Assembly (NCBI RefSeq): GCF_030409685.1
Contig: NZ_JAUFQJ010000005.1
Coordinates: 1-64,000 of the forward strand
Length of the DNA: 64,000 nt
From: Ferruginibacter paludis
GTDB taxonomy: Bacteria; Bacteroidota; Bacteroidia; Chitinophagales; Chitinophagaceae
Direction of reading: 5' to 3'
In this document: one piece after another, positions 17,929-27,365 of the stretch
Numbering within the stretch: the first letter of the stretch is position 1
How the letters are laid out: every line of letters begins with the position of its first letter
Position numbers and translations under genes: made by a program
Notes under the pieces: model-generated
What the model saw: only the letters and a program-made list of their open reading frames with translations
Told to the model about the DNA's origin: nothing
The model's database searches: none

Positions 17929-19752
17929 TCAATGATGTGCCTGTTGCTGTTGCCGGGCGTACATTTCTGCATAGTAGCCTTTCTGCTGCAGCAAGGTTTC
18001 ATGCTTTCCCTGCTCTACAATCCTGCCATCATCCAATACAATGATTGTATCAAAATCAAAGAGCGAAAAAATACGGTGCGTAATAATAATAGCCGTTTTA
18101 TCCTGGAGGTAGACGTTCAGGTTGTTGAGCACCGCTTTTTCTGTTTTAGCATCTACGGCACTGAGGCAGTCATCAAAAATCACAATGGACGGATCTTTAA
18201 TAAGTGCCCTTGCGATGGATATCCGTTGTTTTTGCCCGCCGCTCAGGGTTACACCCCGCTCCCCTATCATGGTTTGGTATCCCGCCGGAAACTGTTCTAT
18301 TTCTGTTGCAATATGTGCCTGCCGGGCTGCCTGTACAACCTGCTGATTTGTTGCAGCCGCTACACCAAAACCGATATTGTTTTCGATGGTTTCACTGAAC
18401 AAAAAAACATCCTGCGGCACATAACTGATATTGCTGCGCAGGTAGGCTGTATCTATCCGGGATATTGGTACACCGCCATAGGTAATCAGGCCACTGTCGG
18501 CGTCGTACATACGCAGCAGCAATTGTGCTACAGTTGATTTGCCCGAACCTGTTTTACCAATGATGGCAATTTTTTCTCCGGCATTGATGTGCAGGGAAAA
18601 ATCTTTTAACGCCTGTATGCCCGTGTGCTGGTAAGTGAAATTTACCTTGTCCAGCAGGATGGATGTATTCAGTGGAGGCCGGGCTGCATTGCCAGGTAAT
18701 TGTATATCAGCCTTCGTGTCTAAAAATTCGTTGATGCGCTTTTGGGATGCGGCTGCCCGTTGCGTCATACTGGCCGTCCAGCCGATGGCGCTTACGGGGA
18801 AAGTAAGCATCTGTATGTACATCACAAATTCGGCGATGGTACCAACCGTGTTATGTGCAGGATCTTTTATTACATCCAGCGCCCCTACCAGGATAGTGAT
18901 CAACGTACTCACGCCAATCAGCAACGCCATACTCGGAAAATAGATGGCTTCCGTTTTGGCCAGGCTGAGTGCATTTTTTTTATATGCTTCACTGTTTTGG
19001 GCAAAGAAACCCAGCATGGCTTTTTCCTGTACAAATGATTTAATCACCCTGATGCCGCTGTAAGACTCCTGAGCATTGGTAGTAAGGTCGCTTAACAGCG
19101 CCTGTATCCGTTCGCTCTTTTTATGGATGATGGTATTTACAAAATAAATAGTAATGGCCAGTATCGGCAGTGGCGAAAGTGCCACCAGCGTTAATTTAGG
19201 GCTTGATTTCAGCATAAAAAAAATACTGAACCCCAGCACCGCTGCCAGGTTAATAAAATACATAATGGCCGGGCCTACATACATTCTCACCCTGCTTACG
19301 TCTTCAGATATACGGTTCATCAGGTCGCCCGTACTGTGGGTTTTATAAAAACTGCTGTCCAGTTGCTGATAATGGGTAAACACCTGGTTCTTCTGGTCAT
19401 ACTCAATCAGCCTGCTCATTACGATGATGGTTTGCCGCATAAAAAACATAAACACACCACTGATGATGGCCATAACCAGTAAGGTGATACCGCACCATAA
19501 AAATTGCTGCCCAAAACTCTTTGTATCAAGAATAGCAATGATTTTATATACAATGAAATCGTATTTTTTTTGCTCCCCGGCAAGACGGGCCGCCTCACCG
19601 CCCGCTTTTTGCACTACCGTATTTACCACATACCCGGTAAGCTGGGGGGCGAGTATTTTAAAATAGTTACTGAGGATAATAAACAAGATGCCCAATAGTA
19701 GCCGCACACGGTATTTCCAAAAATACGGATTAAGAGATGCCAGGTATTTCAT
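17929..19752 (-). CDS. MsbA/MdlA-like ABC exporter (fused TMD-NBD)
   Basis: A 607-residue half-transporter that should dimerise to export a lipid or hydrophobic compound. A six-helix type I exporter domain spans about 1-330 and a nucleotide-binding domain about 360-600. NBD motifs: Walker A GKTGSGKST, Q-loop YVPQDVFLF, signature LSGGQKQR, Walker B IVIFDDCLSAVD and the H-loop THR. The residue after the Walker B Asp is Asp, not the usual catalytic Glu, as in MdlA and the degenerate half of heterodimeric exporters. That may mean slow hydrolysis or a partner protein. A heptad array lies 34 bp upstream of the start, and repeat array 1 follows the stop. Confidence 0.92.
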   Translation of the reverse strand: MKYLASLNPYFWKYRVRLLLGILFIILSNYFKILAPQLTGYVVNTVVQKAGGEAARLAGEQKKYDFIVYKIIAILDTKSFGQQFLWCGITLLVMAIISGVFMFFMRQTIIVMSRLIEYDQKNQVFTHYQQLDSSFYKTHSTGDLMNRISEDVSRVRMYVGPAIMYFINLAAVLGFSIFFMLKSSPKLTLVALSPLPILAITIYFVNTIIHKKSERIQALLSDLTTNAQESYSGIRVIKSFVQEKAMLGFFAQNSEAYKKNALSLAKTEAIYFPSMALLIGVSTLITILVGALDVIKDPAHNTVGTIAEFVMYIQMLTFPVSAIGWTASMTQRAAASQKRINEFLDTKADIQLPGNAARPPLNTSILLDKVNFTYQHTGIQALKDFSLHINAGEKIAIIGKTGSGKSTVAQLLLRMYDADSGLITYGGVPISRIDTAYLRSNISYVPQDVFLFSETIENNIGFGVAAATNQQVVQAARQAHIATEIEQFPAGYQTMIGERGVTLSGGQKQRISIARALIKDPSIVIFDDCLSAVDAKTEKAVLNNLNVYLQDKTAIIITHRIFSLFDFDTIIVLDDGRIVEQGKHETLLQQKGYYAEMYARQQQQAHH

Positions 19753-19785
19753 TGTGTAAAATTAATGCAAAAGGGCTGGAAAATT

Positions 19786-19841
19786 GTGAGTGGTGAATAG
19801 TCAATGGTCAATGGTCAATAGTCAATGGTCAATGGTGAGTC
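19786..19841 (+). repeat. Heptad array upstream of the ABC exporter
   Basis: Eight consecutive 7-bp units: GTGAGTG, GTGAATA, GTCAATG, GTCAATG, GTCAATA, GTCAATG, GTCAATG, GTGAGTC. The period is exact with no indels. It lies in the leader of the ABC exporter gene, and is the reverse complement in type of the array at 19969-20116. Confidence 0.93.
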
Positions 19842-19968
19842 AATGTTGTTTATTTAAGCTTCGTCTCGTGTCTAATCAACCGCCGTGGGTGTGAACGCAG
19901 CCCGTCAGGGGTTGAAAGCCCTGGCGGCGGCTTCGTTAAGTAAATGACATTGGCTAGTGGCCAACGGA

Positions 19969-20116
19969 CTATTGCCTATTGCCTATTGACTATTGCCTAT
20001 TGACTATTGCCTATTGACTATTGCCTATTGCCCATTGCCCATTGCCTATTGCCTATTGACTATTGACTATTGCCTATTGACTATTGACTATTGCCCATTG
20101 CCCATTGCCTATTGCC
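19969..20116 (+). repeat. Long heptad array after the CpsB-like gene
   Basis: About 21 consecutive 7-bp units of CTATTGC, CTATTGA and CCATTGC type, ending 5 bp before the CpsB-like stop codon. CTATTGA is the reverse complement of a rotated GTCAATA, so this array and that at 19786-19841 form an inverted pair separated by about 127 bp. No gene is seen in 19753-20121. Confidence 0.95.
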
Positions 20117-20121
20117 TGCCC

Positions 20122-20865
20122 TCATATCTCTGCCAGGTTATTCCACTTCTTTTTACCCAGCAGTTCATTCAGTGTTTGCAGGTTCTTTTTGTCTTTCAGC
20201 ATATCCAGGTGACGTGTATGGTGCATATCAGTCCCTACCAGGTCGGCCAGGTTATTTTCAACAAGGTACCTGGCTGCTTTAGCCACCGGTTTGCCGTAAT
20301 ACCCGGTTAGGGACAGGAGGTTCACCTGTAATAAAAAGCCAATGTCTTTTAGCGTGCCGTAAGCACTATAATCATCATGGTAAAAATGATACCGCTCCGG
20401 ATGCGCCATAATGGGGCGATAGCCCGAGGTAACAATTTCAAAGGCAATACGGTGAACGTTGGGTGATGGCGATGCAAAAGGCTGCTCGGTTAAAATAATA
20501 TTGTTGTATATGGTGAGCAGCGGTGCCGGGCCTTTTAACAACTGCACAAAATAATCATCCAGCATGTATTCGGCCGCAGCGGTTATTTTTATATCCATGC
20601 TGTTGTGGGCACAGGCGTCAGTCAATTGTGCAAGCGCATTGTGAATCGTGTCAGGCGTATTGCGGTATAAATCGCAAATAACGTGCGGCGTCGCCACCGT
20701 TTCCCTGATGCCCAGCTCATAAATACCCCTTACCAGTTGCAGCGATGTATTGATATCCGGAGATCCGTCATCAATGCCCGGCAGAATATGGGAATGGATG
20801 TCTGTTGTAAAAGGCAGCGTGTCGTAAACAGTACGCTTATTGGCAGACTTAAAAAAATCGAACAT
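20122..20865 (-). CDS. CpsB/YwqE-type protein-tyrosine phosphatase (PHP fold)
   Basis: A 247-residue metal-dependent phosphatase of the PHP superfamily, whose known members dephosphorylate the tyrosine tail of BY-kinases such as Wzc. Metal ligands appear in order: TDIHSHILPGIDDGS, ATPHV, AAEYMLD, MAHPERY and GTDMHHTRH. Length matches the family. It is 30 bp after a GT2 gene and sits between two wzc loci, so it may reset both Wzc kinases (inference). The start gives an N-terminus (MFDFFKS) common in Bacteroidota homologues. Confidence 0.9.
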   Translation of the reverse strand: MFDFFKSANKRTVYDTLPFTTDIHSHILPGIDDGSPDINTSLQLVRGIYELGIRETVATPHVICDLYRNTPDTIHNALAQLTDACAHNSMDIKITAAAEYMLDDYFVQLLKGPAPLLTIYNNIILTEQPFASPSPNVHRIAFEIVTSGYRPIMAHPERYHFYHDDYSAYGTLKDIGFLLQVNLLSLTGYYGKPVAKAARYLVENNLADLVGTDMHHTRHLDMLKDKKNLQTLNELLGKKKWNNLAEI

Positions 20866-20895
20866 AGTATAGAAAGAGAATCAGAAAAACCGTGA

Positions 20896-21663
20896 CTAAA
20901 TATTTTTACGAAAAAAAGTATAATAATACTGATGCAGTTTAATGATCGGTTTTAAAATGGATGCTGCTAAAGGAAAAGGTATTTTATTTTTTTTCATGGC
21001 CAGGTAATCCCGCCTGTTGGCCCTCAGCCTGATGGCAAGGGTTTTATTGCTTTGCCCGCCGCTCCGCATCTTTACAATCAGTTTGGGCAGGTACCGGGCA
21101 TTGATACGAAACCGGTACAGGTACCGGGCCATAAATTCATAATCTGCCGCCGTATAATAATGCGATTCGTATCCCCCAAGTTCTGCAATCAGGCTGGTTC
21201 GTACATAAAAAGTGGGATGTGCCGGCATCCAGCCGTAGTTAAACCGGTATCGTTTGTAGCTAAACCCTTTCCAGTACCGCAGCACGCGGGAGGTGTTCTT
21301 TTTTTCTACATATACCAGGTCACCGTATACCGCATCCACGTGCTGATCAGTAAAACAATGAACAATATCACTGATCACGTCAGGCGCCGCCAGTTTGTCG
21401 TCACTGTTGAGAATACCAATGATACCACCTGTAGCCATTGTAATACCCTTGTTGATGGCATCATACATACCATTGTCTTTTTCAGAAACCCATTGCGCAA
21501 TGTGGCCATTGTATTTCCGGATAATTTCCAGTGTGCCATCGGTTGAAGCTGCATCTACAATAATATGTTCAATGTCGGGATGTGTTTGTGCTATGACAGA
21601 ATTGATACATTCTTCCAGGTAGTTTTCAGAATTATACGTTACTGTAAGCAGTGTGACTTTCAT
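20896..21663 (-). CDS. Family 2 glycosyltransferase (WcaA-like)
   Basis: A 255-residue GT-A protein. Motifs: LLTVTYNSENYLEECINSVI, IVDAASTDGTLEIIRKY, EKDNGMYDAINKGITMATG and the metal site GILNSDDKLA. The later AADYEFMARYL is a common GT2 acceptor-side ED/YE motif. It is very close in type to the GT2 at 2711-3604. It forms a two-gene unit with the CpsB-like phosphatase. Confidence 0.9.
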   Translation of the reverse strand: MKVTLLTVTYNSENYLEECINSVIAQTHPDIEHIIVDAASTDGTLEIIRKYNGHIAQWVSEKDNGMYDAINKGITMATGGIIGILNSDDKLAAPDVISDIVHCFTDQHVDAVYGDLVYVEKKNTSRVLRYWKGFSYKRYRFNYGWMPAHPTFYVRTSLIAELGGYESHYYTAADYEFMARYLYRFRINARYLPKLIVKMRSGGQSNKTLAIRLRANRRDYLAMKKNKIPFPLAASILKPIIKLHQYYYTFFRKNI

Positions 21664-22005
21664 TGCAGATTTACCCTCTTTAATAAGAGATAAATTTTAA
21701 TTTGTCACCAAATTTAAACAATAGGCAGAGAAAACATTTATTTATCGATACAAATATTTAAAGCAATATAACATGCATGTTAGCGAAGTATGGGAAGAGA
21801 TGCTGAATAGTCCATGAGATGAAATTGTATAAGTGCGACGTGCAGAACATTGCATCATTCAAATAATAATTTCAGCTTTAGCTAAAAACCATATTTCTTT
21901 CTTTTACAAGGGCAGTGATTGTATTTCACAGACCTGCATGACAACTGTCCATAATGGAATTTTTACAAATTCTGCAGGGTTTCAACTGGCGTTGCAACCT
22001 CATCC

Positions 22006-22037
22006 GCCCTCCGGGCACCTTCTCCTGAAGGAGAAGG
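22006..22037. repeat. Double hairpin, REP-like
   Basis: Two adjacent perfect inverted repeats: GCCCTCCGGGC (22006-22016) and CCTTCTCC-TGAA-GGAGAAGG (22018-22037). The region 21664-22140 otherwise holds no gene that I can support. The element resembles widespread CG-rich intergenic hairpins and could end transcription or stabilise RNA. Confidence 0.6.
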
Positions 22038-22149
22038 ACGATTTGCAGCTTATTAGTTTATCAACCGCGTTTGATTGGGATGGCTTCGCTTCCCAGGAGC
22101 CGATTTTTTCCTCCTGGCACTTCTACCAATAAATCAGCAAGAGTTTATT

Positions 22150-23580
22150 TACACTCCATCTGTAACAATGCTAAGATTAGAATTACCAAAGCTCAAACTA
22201 CCATGCAAAAAAGTTAACAAAGTTATCCGGCAACAACGGGTTGTATTCGTTGCTGCCTTGACTTTTTTTGTTTCTTTTTTTGTGTCAAGAAAAAAAAGGA
22301 AAGAGTAGTCTGCAATTAAATAAAAGAGTTGCTGACCTGAACACAATGCATAAAACTGAAATAATAAACAGAAAACAGTTATCTATATACGGGCTGTAAC
22401 AATCCTAACAATAGAATTACCAAAGCTGAAATCACCATGCATTAAAGTTCAACAAAGCTACACTGCAGCAACGGGCTGTATTTGTTGCTGCCCTGACTTT
22501 CTTTTGTTATCTTTTTTGTGTCAAGATAAAAAAAGGAAAGAGTAAACATTGATTAAAAAGATATCGACCTAACTGTCTATTTTCTACAAATCAAAAAATA
22601 TAAACCATTCAGAAAATATTTCGGCAATCTCAGCAATTAGGCGGATAAAATGTGCTCCGGCAGATCACGCCGATAAACGCAGATAAGAATAAGACTGTTG
22701 TTAATACTTCGGCTGTAACAAAACTAAGAGTAGAATTACCAAAGCCGAAACTACCATGCAAAAAAGTTCAACAAAGCTACACGGCAGCAACGGGCCGTAT
22801 TCGTTGCTGCCTTGACTTTTTTTTGTTACCTTTTTTTGTGTCAAGACAAAAAAAGTAAAGAGTAGTCTGCAATTAAAGAAAAGAGTTGCTGACCTGAACA
22901 CAATGCATAAAACTGAAATAATAAACAGAAAGACGGTTATCAATACTGGTACTGTAACAAACCTAAGAGTAGAATTACAAAAGCCGAAACTATCATGCAC
23001 AAGAGCTCAACAAAGCTACACGGCAGCAACGGGCCGTATTCGTTGCTGCCTTGACTTTTTTTTGTTACTTTTTTTGTGTCAAGACAAAAAAAGGAAAGAG
23101 TAGTCTGCAATTAAAGAAAAGAGTTGCTGACCTGAACACAATGCATAAAACTGAAATAATAAACAGAAAACAGTTATCTATATACGGGCTGTAACAATCC
23201 TAACAATAGAATTACCAAAGCTGAAATCACCATGCATAAAAGTTCAATAAAGCTACACGGCAGTAACGGGCTGTATTCCTTGCTGCCTTGACTTTTTTTT
23301 GTTACTTTTTTTGTGTCAAGACAAAAAAAGTAAAGAGTAGTCTGCAATTAAAGAAAAGAGTTGCTGACCTGAACACAATGCATAAAACTGAAATAATAAA
23401 GACGGTTATCAATACTGGGGATGTAACAAAACTAAGAGTAGAATTACCAAAGCCGAAACTACCATGCAAAAAAGTTCAACAAAGCTATACGGCAGCAACG
23501 GGCTGTATTCGTTGCTGCCTTGACTTTTTTTTGTTACTTTTTTTGTCTCCAAGACAAAAAAAGTAAAGAAGAGACTCCGA
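22150..23580 (+). repeat. Hairpin repeat array 2, six tandem copies
   Basis: Six direct copies with GC-rich stems at 22229-22257, 22464-22492, 22783-22811, 23022-23050, 23259-23287 and 23491-23519. Spacing is 232-239 bp except copies 2 to 3, which are 319 bp apart and carry about 80 bp of extra sequence including CGCCGATAAACGCAGATAAG. Each stem is followed by TTGAC, a T-run and the second inverted repeat. Copies 2 and 5 share one flank type and copies 3, 4 and 6 another, which suggests block duplication. The tail GTAAAGAGTAGTCTGCAATT is specific to this array. It fills the gap downstream of the carbamoyltransferase stop; open frames inside it are by-products of the repeats. Confidence 0.93.
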
Positions 23581-23730
23581 TTGAATAAAAGAAATGCCGA
23601 CCTAAATACAACAAGCTGTATGGAAGTTAATCAATTAAATACTTAATGCCGGCCCTTACACAATTGTAAAGCATGCCACAGAAAGAAAAAAGCCAACCCA
23701 AATAACAGGAATGCTTCAGTAACGATGTTT

Positions 23731-25461
23731 CTACCGGGAAGAAACAATAATATTCTCCATCACCAGCATATCCATACTGGTTCTAAGATAACAATTCAAC
23801 GCCTCTTCCGGTTGATTCACAATCGGTTCGTTTTCGTTAAAAGAAGTATTCAATAAAATGGGGATGCCCGTTTTTTGCCGGAAGGCTTCAATGAGGGCGT
23901 AATAGCGGGGACTGATATTTTTATCTACTGTTTGCAATCTGCCGGTACCATCCGCATGCGTAACGGCAGGGATCAGCGGTTGTTTGTCTGCCTTTATCCG
24001 GAACACTTTTTCCATAAAAGGCACTTCTTCTGTGCGTTCAAAAAAATCAGCAACGTACTCTTTTAAAATGGAGGGTGCAAAGGGGCGAAAACTTTCCCTG
24101 CGTTTTATTTTGGTATTCAGTATCGCTTTGGCGTCGGCCCTGCGGGGGTCCGCAATAATTGACCGTCCTCCAAGCGCCCTGGGCCCGAATTCTGCCCGGC
24201 CGCTAAACCACCCCACTACCCCGCCGTTTACCAGGCAGTTGGTGATGGTGTCATAGAGGTCAGCATCATAGTATTCTGTAAAAGCAATCCCCCTGCCGGT
24301 TAATAATTGTTTAATCTGTTCGTTGGTAAAATGGCTGCCGGTGTAGGCACTCATGATGGCGGGTTGCCGGGACATTTTTTCCAGCTGGTGCTGTACATAC
24401 AAGGCAGCACCCATCGAAATACCGGCATCATGACCTGCCGAAGGAATATAGACGTTTTTGAAACCGGTATTGCTGGTAATCTTGCCGTTGGCCACACTGT
24501 TCTGCGCAACGCCACCTGCAATACACACGTTCTCCAAACCAGTCTTTTTGTGCAGGCTCTCCAGGATATGAAAAATTACTGTTTCGGTGGTCCGTTGTAC
24601 TGAAGCAGCCAGGTCTTTATGATATTGTGTCAGCGGCTCCTCTGGCTTCCGGGGCGCACCAAACAAAGCCACCATTTTTTCGCTGTACATGGAGGCTACC
24701 ACCGGCACGTTATTATCTCCATAACTAATCACGCCCTGCACTGCGCTCCTGAAATAACTAAGGTCCAGTTTAAACAAACCATCGGTTGTGAGCTGAATTA
24801 CTTTTTTTAATTGCTCCGTGTGTACCGGTTGTCCATAAGGCGCCATACCCATTACCTTATACTCATCACCATAGTGCGGAAAGCCGAGCAGTTGCGTAAA
24901 CGCAGTATAAAAAATACCCAGTGAATGCGGAAAGTCTACTGAATCCAATATGGTGATATCATTGCCATTACCAGTGCCAATCATGGTGGTGGTAAAATCG
25001 CCGGATCCATCAATGCTGCAGCAGGCTGCTTTATCAAAGGGCGATGCAAAAAAAGCGGAGGCAATATGACTGCGGTGATGCTCTACCTGCCTGATCTTAC
25101 CGGTAAAAAACGCTTTCGGCTTGCCCGAAATAAGGGCCAGTTCCGTTTCAATGGAAGCTACTTTTTTGCTGTTGGCAAGTCGGTCTTTTATCACACCAAC
25201 ACTGCCAGACGGATTAGATGCCAGGTAAAATAGCTTCTTAAAAAACTTGGCTTTCGGGTCACGGCCGATGGCAAAATAATTAACCTGGTCGAACCAGATG
25301 CCTGCTTCCTGTAAACAAAATTGTATAGATAATGCCGGAAACCCGGCCCAGTGTTTTACTCTTGTAAACCGCTCTTCCTCGATGGCTGCAATCAGTTGGC
25401 CGTTTACAAAAATGGCCGCAGATGCATCCGCATGATAAGCGTTGATTCCGATAATGATCAT
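23731..25461 (-). CDS. NodU/CmcH-type carbamoyltransferase
   Basis: A 576-residue enzyme that should move a carbamoyl group from carbamoyl phosphate through ATP to a hydroxyl, here probably on a sugar. The N-terminal Kae1-like domain shows IIGINAYHADASAAIFVNG, EEERFTRVKHWAGFP, the metal HxxxH motif VEHHRSHIASAF and CSIDGSGDFTT. The C-terminal domain has WFSGRAEFGPRALGGRSIIADPR and ESFRPFAPSIL, typical of this family. Length is normal. It is 15 bp after the exosortase-like gene and is the last gene of locus B. Known relatives carbamoylate Nod factors and antibiotics. Confidence 0.94.
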   Translation of the reverse strand: MIIIGINAYHADASAAIFVNGQLIAAIEEERFTRVKHWAGFPALSIQFCLQEAGIWFDQVNYFAIGRDPKAKFFKKLFYLASNPSGSVGVIKDRLANSKKVASIETELALISGKPKAFFTGKIRQVEHHRSHIASAFFASPFDKAACCSIDGSGDFTTTMIGTGNGNDITILDSVDFPHSLGIFYTAFTQLLGFPHYGDEYKVMGMAPYGQPVHTEQLKKVIQLTTDGLFKLDLSYFRSAVQGVISYGDNNVPVVASMYSEKMVALFGAPRKPEEPLTQYHKDLAASVQRTTETVIFHILESLHKKTGLENVCIAGGVAQNSVANGKITSNTGFKNVYIPSAGHDAGISMGAALYVQHQLEKMSRQPAIMSAYTGSHFTNEQIKQLLTGRGIAFTEYYDADLYDTITNCLVNGGVVGWFSGRAEFGPRALGGRSIIADPRRADAKAILNTKIKRRESFRPFAPSILKEYVADFFERTEEVPFMEKVFRIKADKQPLIPAVTHADGTGRLQTVDKNISPRYYALIEAFRQKTGIPILLNTSFNENEPIVNQPEEALNCYLRTSMDMLVMENIIVSSR

Positions 25462-25476
25462 TGATTGTGGAATAGG

Positions 25477-26094
25477 TTAGTTGGGTAAAATGTTATTGTG
25501 GTCACTCACTGGTGCCTGCTCTGCAGCTTCTTTGACTGCCTGCTTTTTTTCTGCCCGGTTAAACAACCAGATCATACAAAAGATAGCAATGTAAACCGTA
25601 ATATTAAATAAGGTATGATGATCCATGGTAACGGGCGTTTTCCATTGCTGATAATTGGAAATCAGTACCAGCGTAATTCTTACTACGTTAATCAACCAGA
25701 TAAAAAAACAACCGGCCAGCATCCATCCTGCCTTTTTTAACCAACTCCCATTATTGGCGAAAATAAAGGCAATCCAAAAGCTCAACAATCCATATCCCAG
25801 GCAACTGTACACTAACCGCACACCCGTACCATTTACAATGCGGATAACATAACTGTCAACCTTGAAAGTATCAAATCCTGCAATGGCAGCCAATACCCTC
25901 GTTCCCTGCAACAGGGAAGATCTCAGCAGGCCGGGGTAATCAAAATAACGGGCAACAAACGGACTATAATAACCGCCGGGTACAGTGATCCCGATAATGA
26001 ATTTGGTACCAAAATACAGTACACAAAATGCCCCGGTAAATTTAATAAAATAAGCGCTGTTGCTATAAAGCGTCCTGAAGTTAAAAGCTTGCAC
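25477..26094 (-). CDS. Exosortase/archaeosortase-family protein
   Basis: A 205-residue polytopic membrane protein with about five or six hydrophobic segments. It carries the three expected catalytic residues in order: Cys98 in VRLVYSCLGYGLLSFW, Arg139 in WLINVVRITLVL, and His159/His160 in TMDHHTLFN. Exosortases act on C-terminal sorting signals of exported proteins, often in exopolysaccharide loci. No protein with a PEP-CTERM-like tail was recognised in this window. It may belong to the Bacteroidota types seen with Wzy-like proteins, but I cannot assign the subfamily. The C-terminal tail is charged and probably cytoplasmic. It lies 125 bp after a GT4 gene and 15 bp before the carbamoyltransferase. 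Confidence 0.82.
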   Translation of the reverse strand: MQAFNFRTLYSNSAYFIKFTGAFCVLYFGTKFIIGITVPGGYYSPFVARYFDYPGLLRSSLLQGTRVLAAIAGFDTFKVDSYVIRIVNGTGVRLVYSCLGYGLLSFWIAFIFANNGSWLKKAGWMLAGCFFIWLINVVRITLVLISNYQQWKTPVTMDHHTLFNITVYIAIFCMIWLFNRAEKKQAVKEAAEQAPVSDHNNILPN

Positions 26095-26195
26095 AGTGGT
26101 TATTTAAAAAGAAAAGAAGATTGTTAGATAACTGCAAAACCGCCCTATTCAATAATGTATAACTCAGCTATTCAAATACATCAAAAATGAGCAAA

Positions 26196-26237
26196 CACTA
26201 ACCACTCACTACTCACCATTCACGATTCACCATTCAC
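26196..26237 (+). repeat. Heptad array overlapping a GT4 stop codon
   Basis: Six exact 7-bp units: CACTAAC, CACTCAC, TACTCAC, CATTCAC, GATTCAC, CATTCAC. The array runs into the upstream gene, so the last codons of the GT4 at 26220-27365 (V-V-N-G-E-S-stop) are themselves heptads. Confidence 0.9.
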
Positions 26238-27365
26238 CACCTCCCCCCCAAACATCCCATCATACTGTTTCTTTAAAACAGCCAGGTCCACTTGTTTGAT
26301 TGCATACACATGTGCACCCTTATTCCATGCCGAAAACTCAGTTGCAGACATCGCCGCGAAGGTATCCACTGCAGCAGTGATTTCCAAAGCATTTTCAATG
26401 GAAACATTTTTGCCGGCTTTGTTTAACTGCAATTCATTGAACGGGGTAAAATGGCTGGTGATCACCGGCTTTCCTGCGGACAGTGCCTCGAATAACGCAT
26501 GTCCAAAATTCTCGCTTTTACTGGGCAACACTACCACTTCATAAAGCCCCAGCGTTGCTGCTGTTTGCGCAGGTTCAATAGCTCCCTTGAATTGAACCCG
26601 GATATTGTCCGGCATATTCCTGATCAATGCAACACATTGCTGCCAGTAAGCCTGGTCTTTAACGGGTCCGTAAATGTCATAGTCAACTTGCAGACGGCAG
26701 TGTTGCAATGCCTGCAGTACCAGCAGGATATTTTTCATGGGGCTTATCAGTGCGATGGAAACCATTTTCAGTACACCTGCTTTTTTTTCTGATGCCTGTT
26801 GCCAACTAAATATACGTGGATAATTGCCTGCTATCAGTACATTGGTTTGGTTGCCAAATGCAGCCTGTATAAAACCAGCTTCAGTATCATCTGTCGCATG
26901 AAATGTACAACGTTGTTGAACGCCTGAAAGCTTTAACAAAGCCAGGTAGATTCGTTTCTTAAATCCCTTCTGAGAAAGCGCACCGGGGTGCAGCATGCCC
27001 CTTGCCGAAAGAATTTTCATTTTTGTATCGCCAAAGAGTAGCGGTACAATATTAAAATACCAGGAATAAATGCCAATGATAAAAAGTACCGTTGCACCTG
27101 AATCCTTTATTTCCCTCCGGATCGTTTTTACATTCGTGCTCTTTTTAGATGCGTACCAAACCTGAGTGCAATCATTATAGCTGGTCCAGCAATCAAATGC
27201 CACACCTGCCAATTCACTGCCATCCAAATCGGTATTGCCGCACAATATTCTGAACCTCGTCTCGGGCTGCTGATATTGCTCTACCAGGTTGGCAATTGAT
27301 TGCACCGGGCCGCCGGCTTTGTAGGCGGGGAGAAACCAATCGATGGTTATGAAAATGGTTTTCAA
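26220..27365 (-). CDS. Family 4 glycosyltransferase
   Basis: A 381-residue GT-B protein. It starts MKTIFITIDWFLPAYKAGGPVQSIANLV, with the KAGGP loop of GT4 enzymes. The middle has ARGMLHPGALSQKGFKKRIYL, and the donor site is VVLPSKSENFGHALFEALSAGKPVITSHFTPFNEL with a clear E-x7-E (SENFGHALFEAL). The start codon overlaps the stop of the Wzy-like gene by 4 bp, which indicates translational coupling. The C-terminus is built from a heptad array, so the natural end may have been altered. Confidence 0.92.
   Translation of the reverse strand: MKTIFITIDWFLPAYKAGGPVQSIANLVEQYQQPETRFRILCGNTDLDGSELAGVAFDCWTSYNDCTQVWYASKKSTNVKTIRREIKDSGATVLFIIGIYSWYFNIVPLLFGDTKMKILSARGMLHPGALSQKGFKKRIYLALLKLSGVQQRCTFHATDDTEAGFIQAAFGNQTNVLIAGNYPRIFSWQQASEKKAGVLKMVSIALISPMKNILLVLQALQHCRLQVDYDIYGPVKDQAYWQQCVALIRNMPDNIRVQFKGAIEPAQTAATLGLYEVVVLPSKSENFGHALFEALSAGKPVITSHFTPFNELQLNKAGKNVSIENALEITAAVDTFAAMSATEFSAWNKGAHVYAIKQVDLAVLKKQYDGMFGGEVVNGES

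Noticed and set aside
17932..18537. A 201-codon plus frame
   Set aside because: Antisense of the ABC exporter NBD, which has all its motifs.
19993..20310. A 105-codon plus frame over the long heptad array
   Set aside because: The product is a periodic peptide from the 7-bp array followed by the antisense of the CpsB-like gene. No sign of a real protein.
22652..23566. Plus-strand open frames of 66-92 codons inside repeat array 2
   Set aside because: They cover the repeat units and hairpins in a different frame from the 19-codon one and repeat the same peptide per unit. They are by-products of the repeated sequence, not genes.
25477..26094. Assigning the exosortase to a named subfamily (XrtY, XrtF or XrtN)
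   Set aside because: The catalytic residues and the Wzy-like neighbour are suggestive, but subfamily models cannot be run here, so only the family-level call is given.
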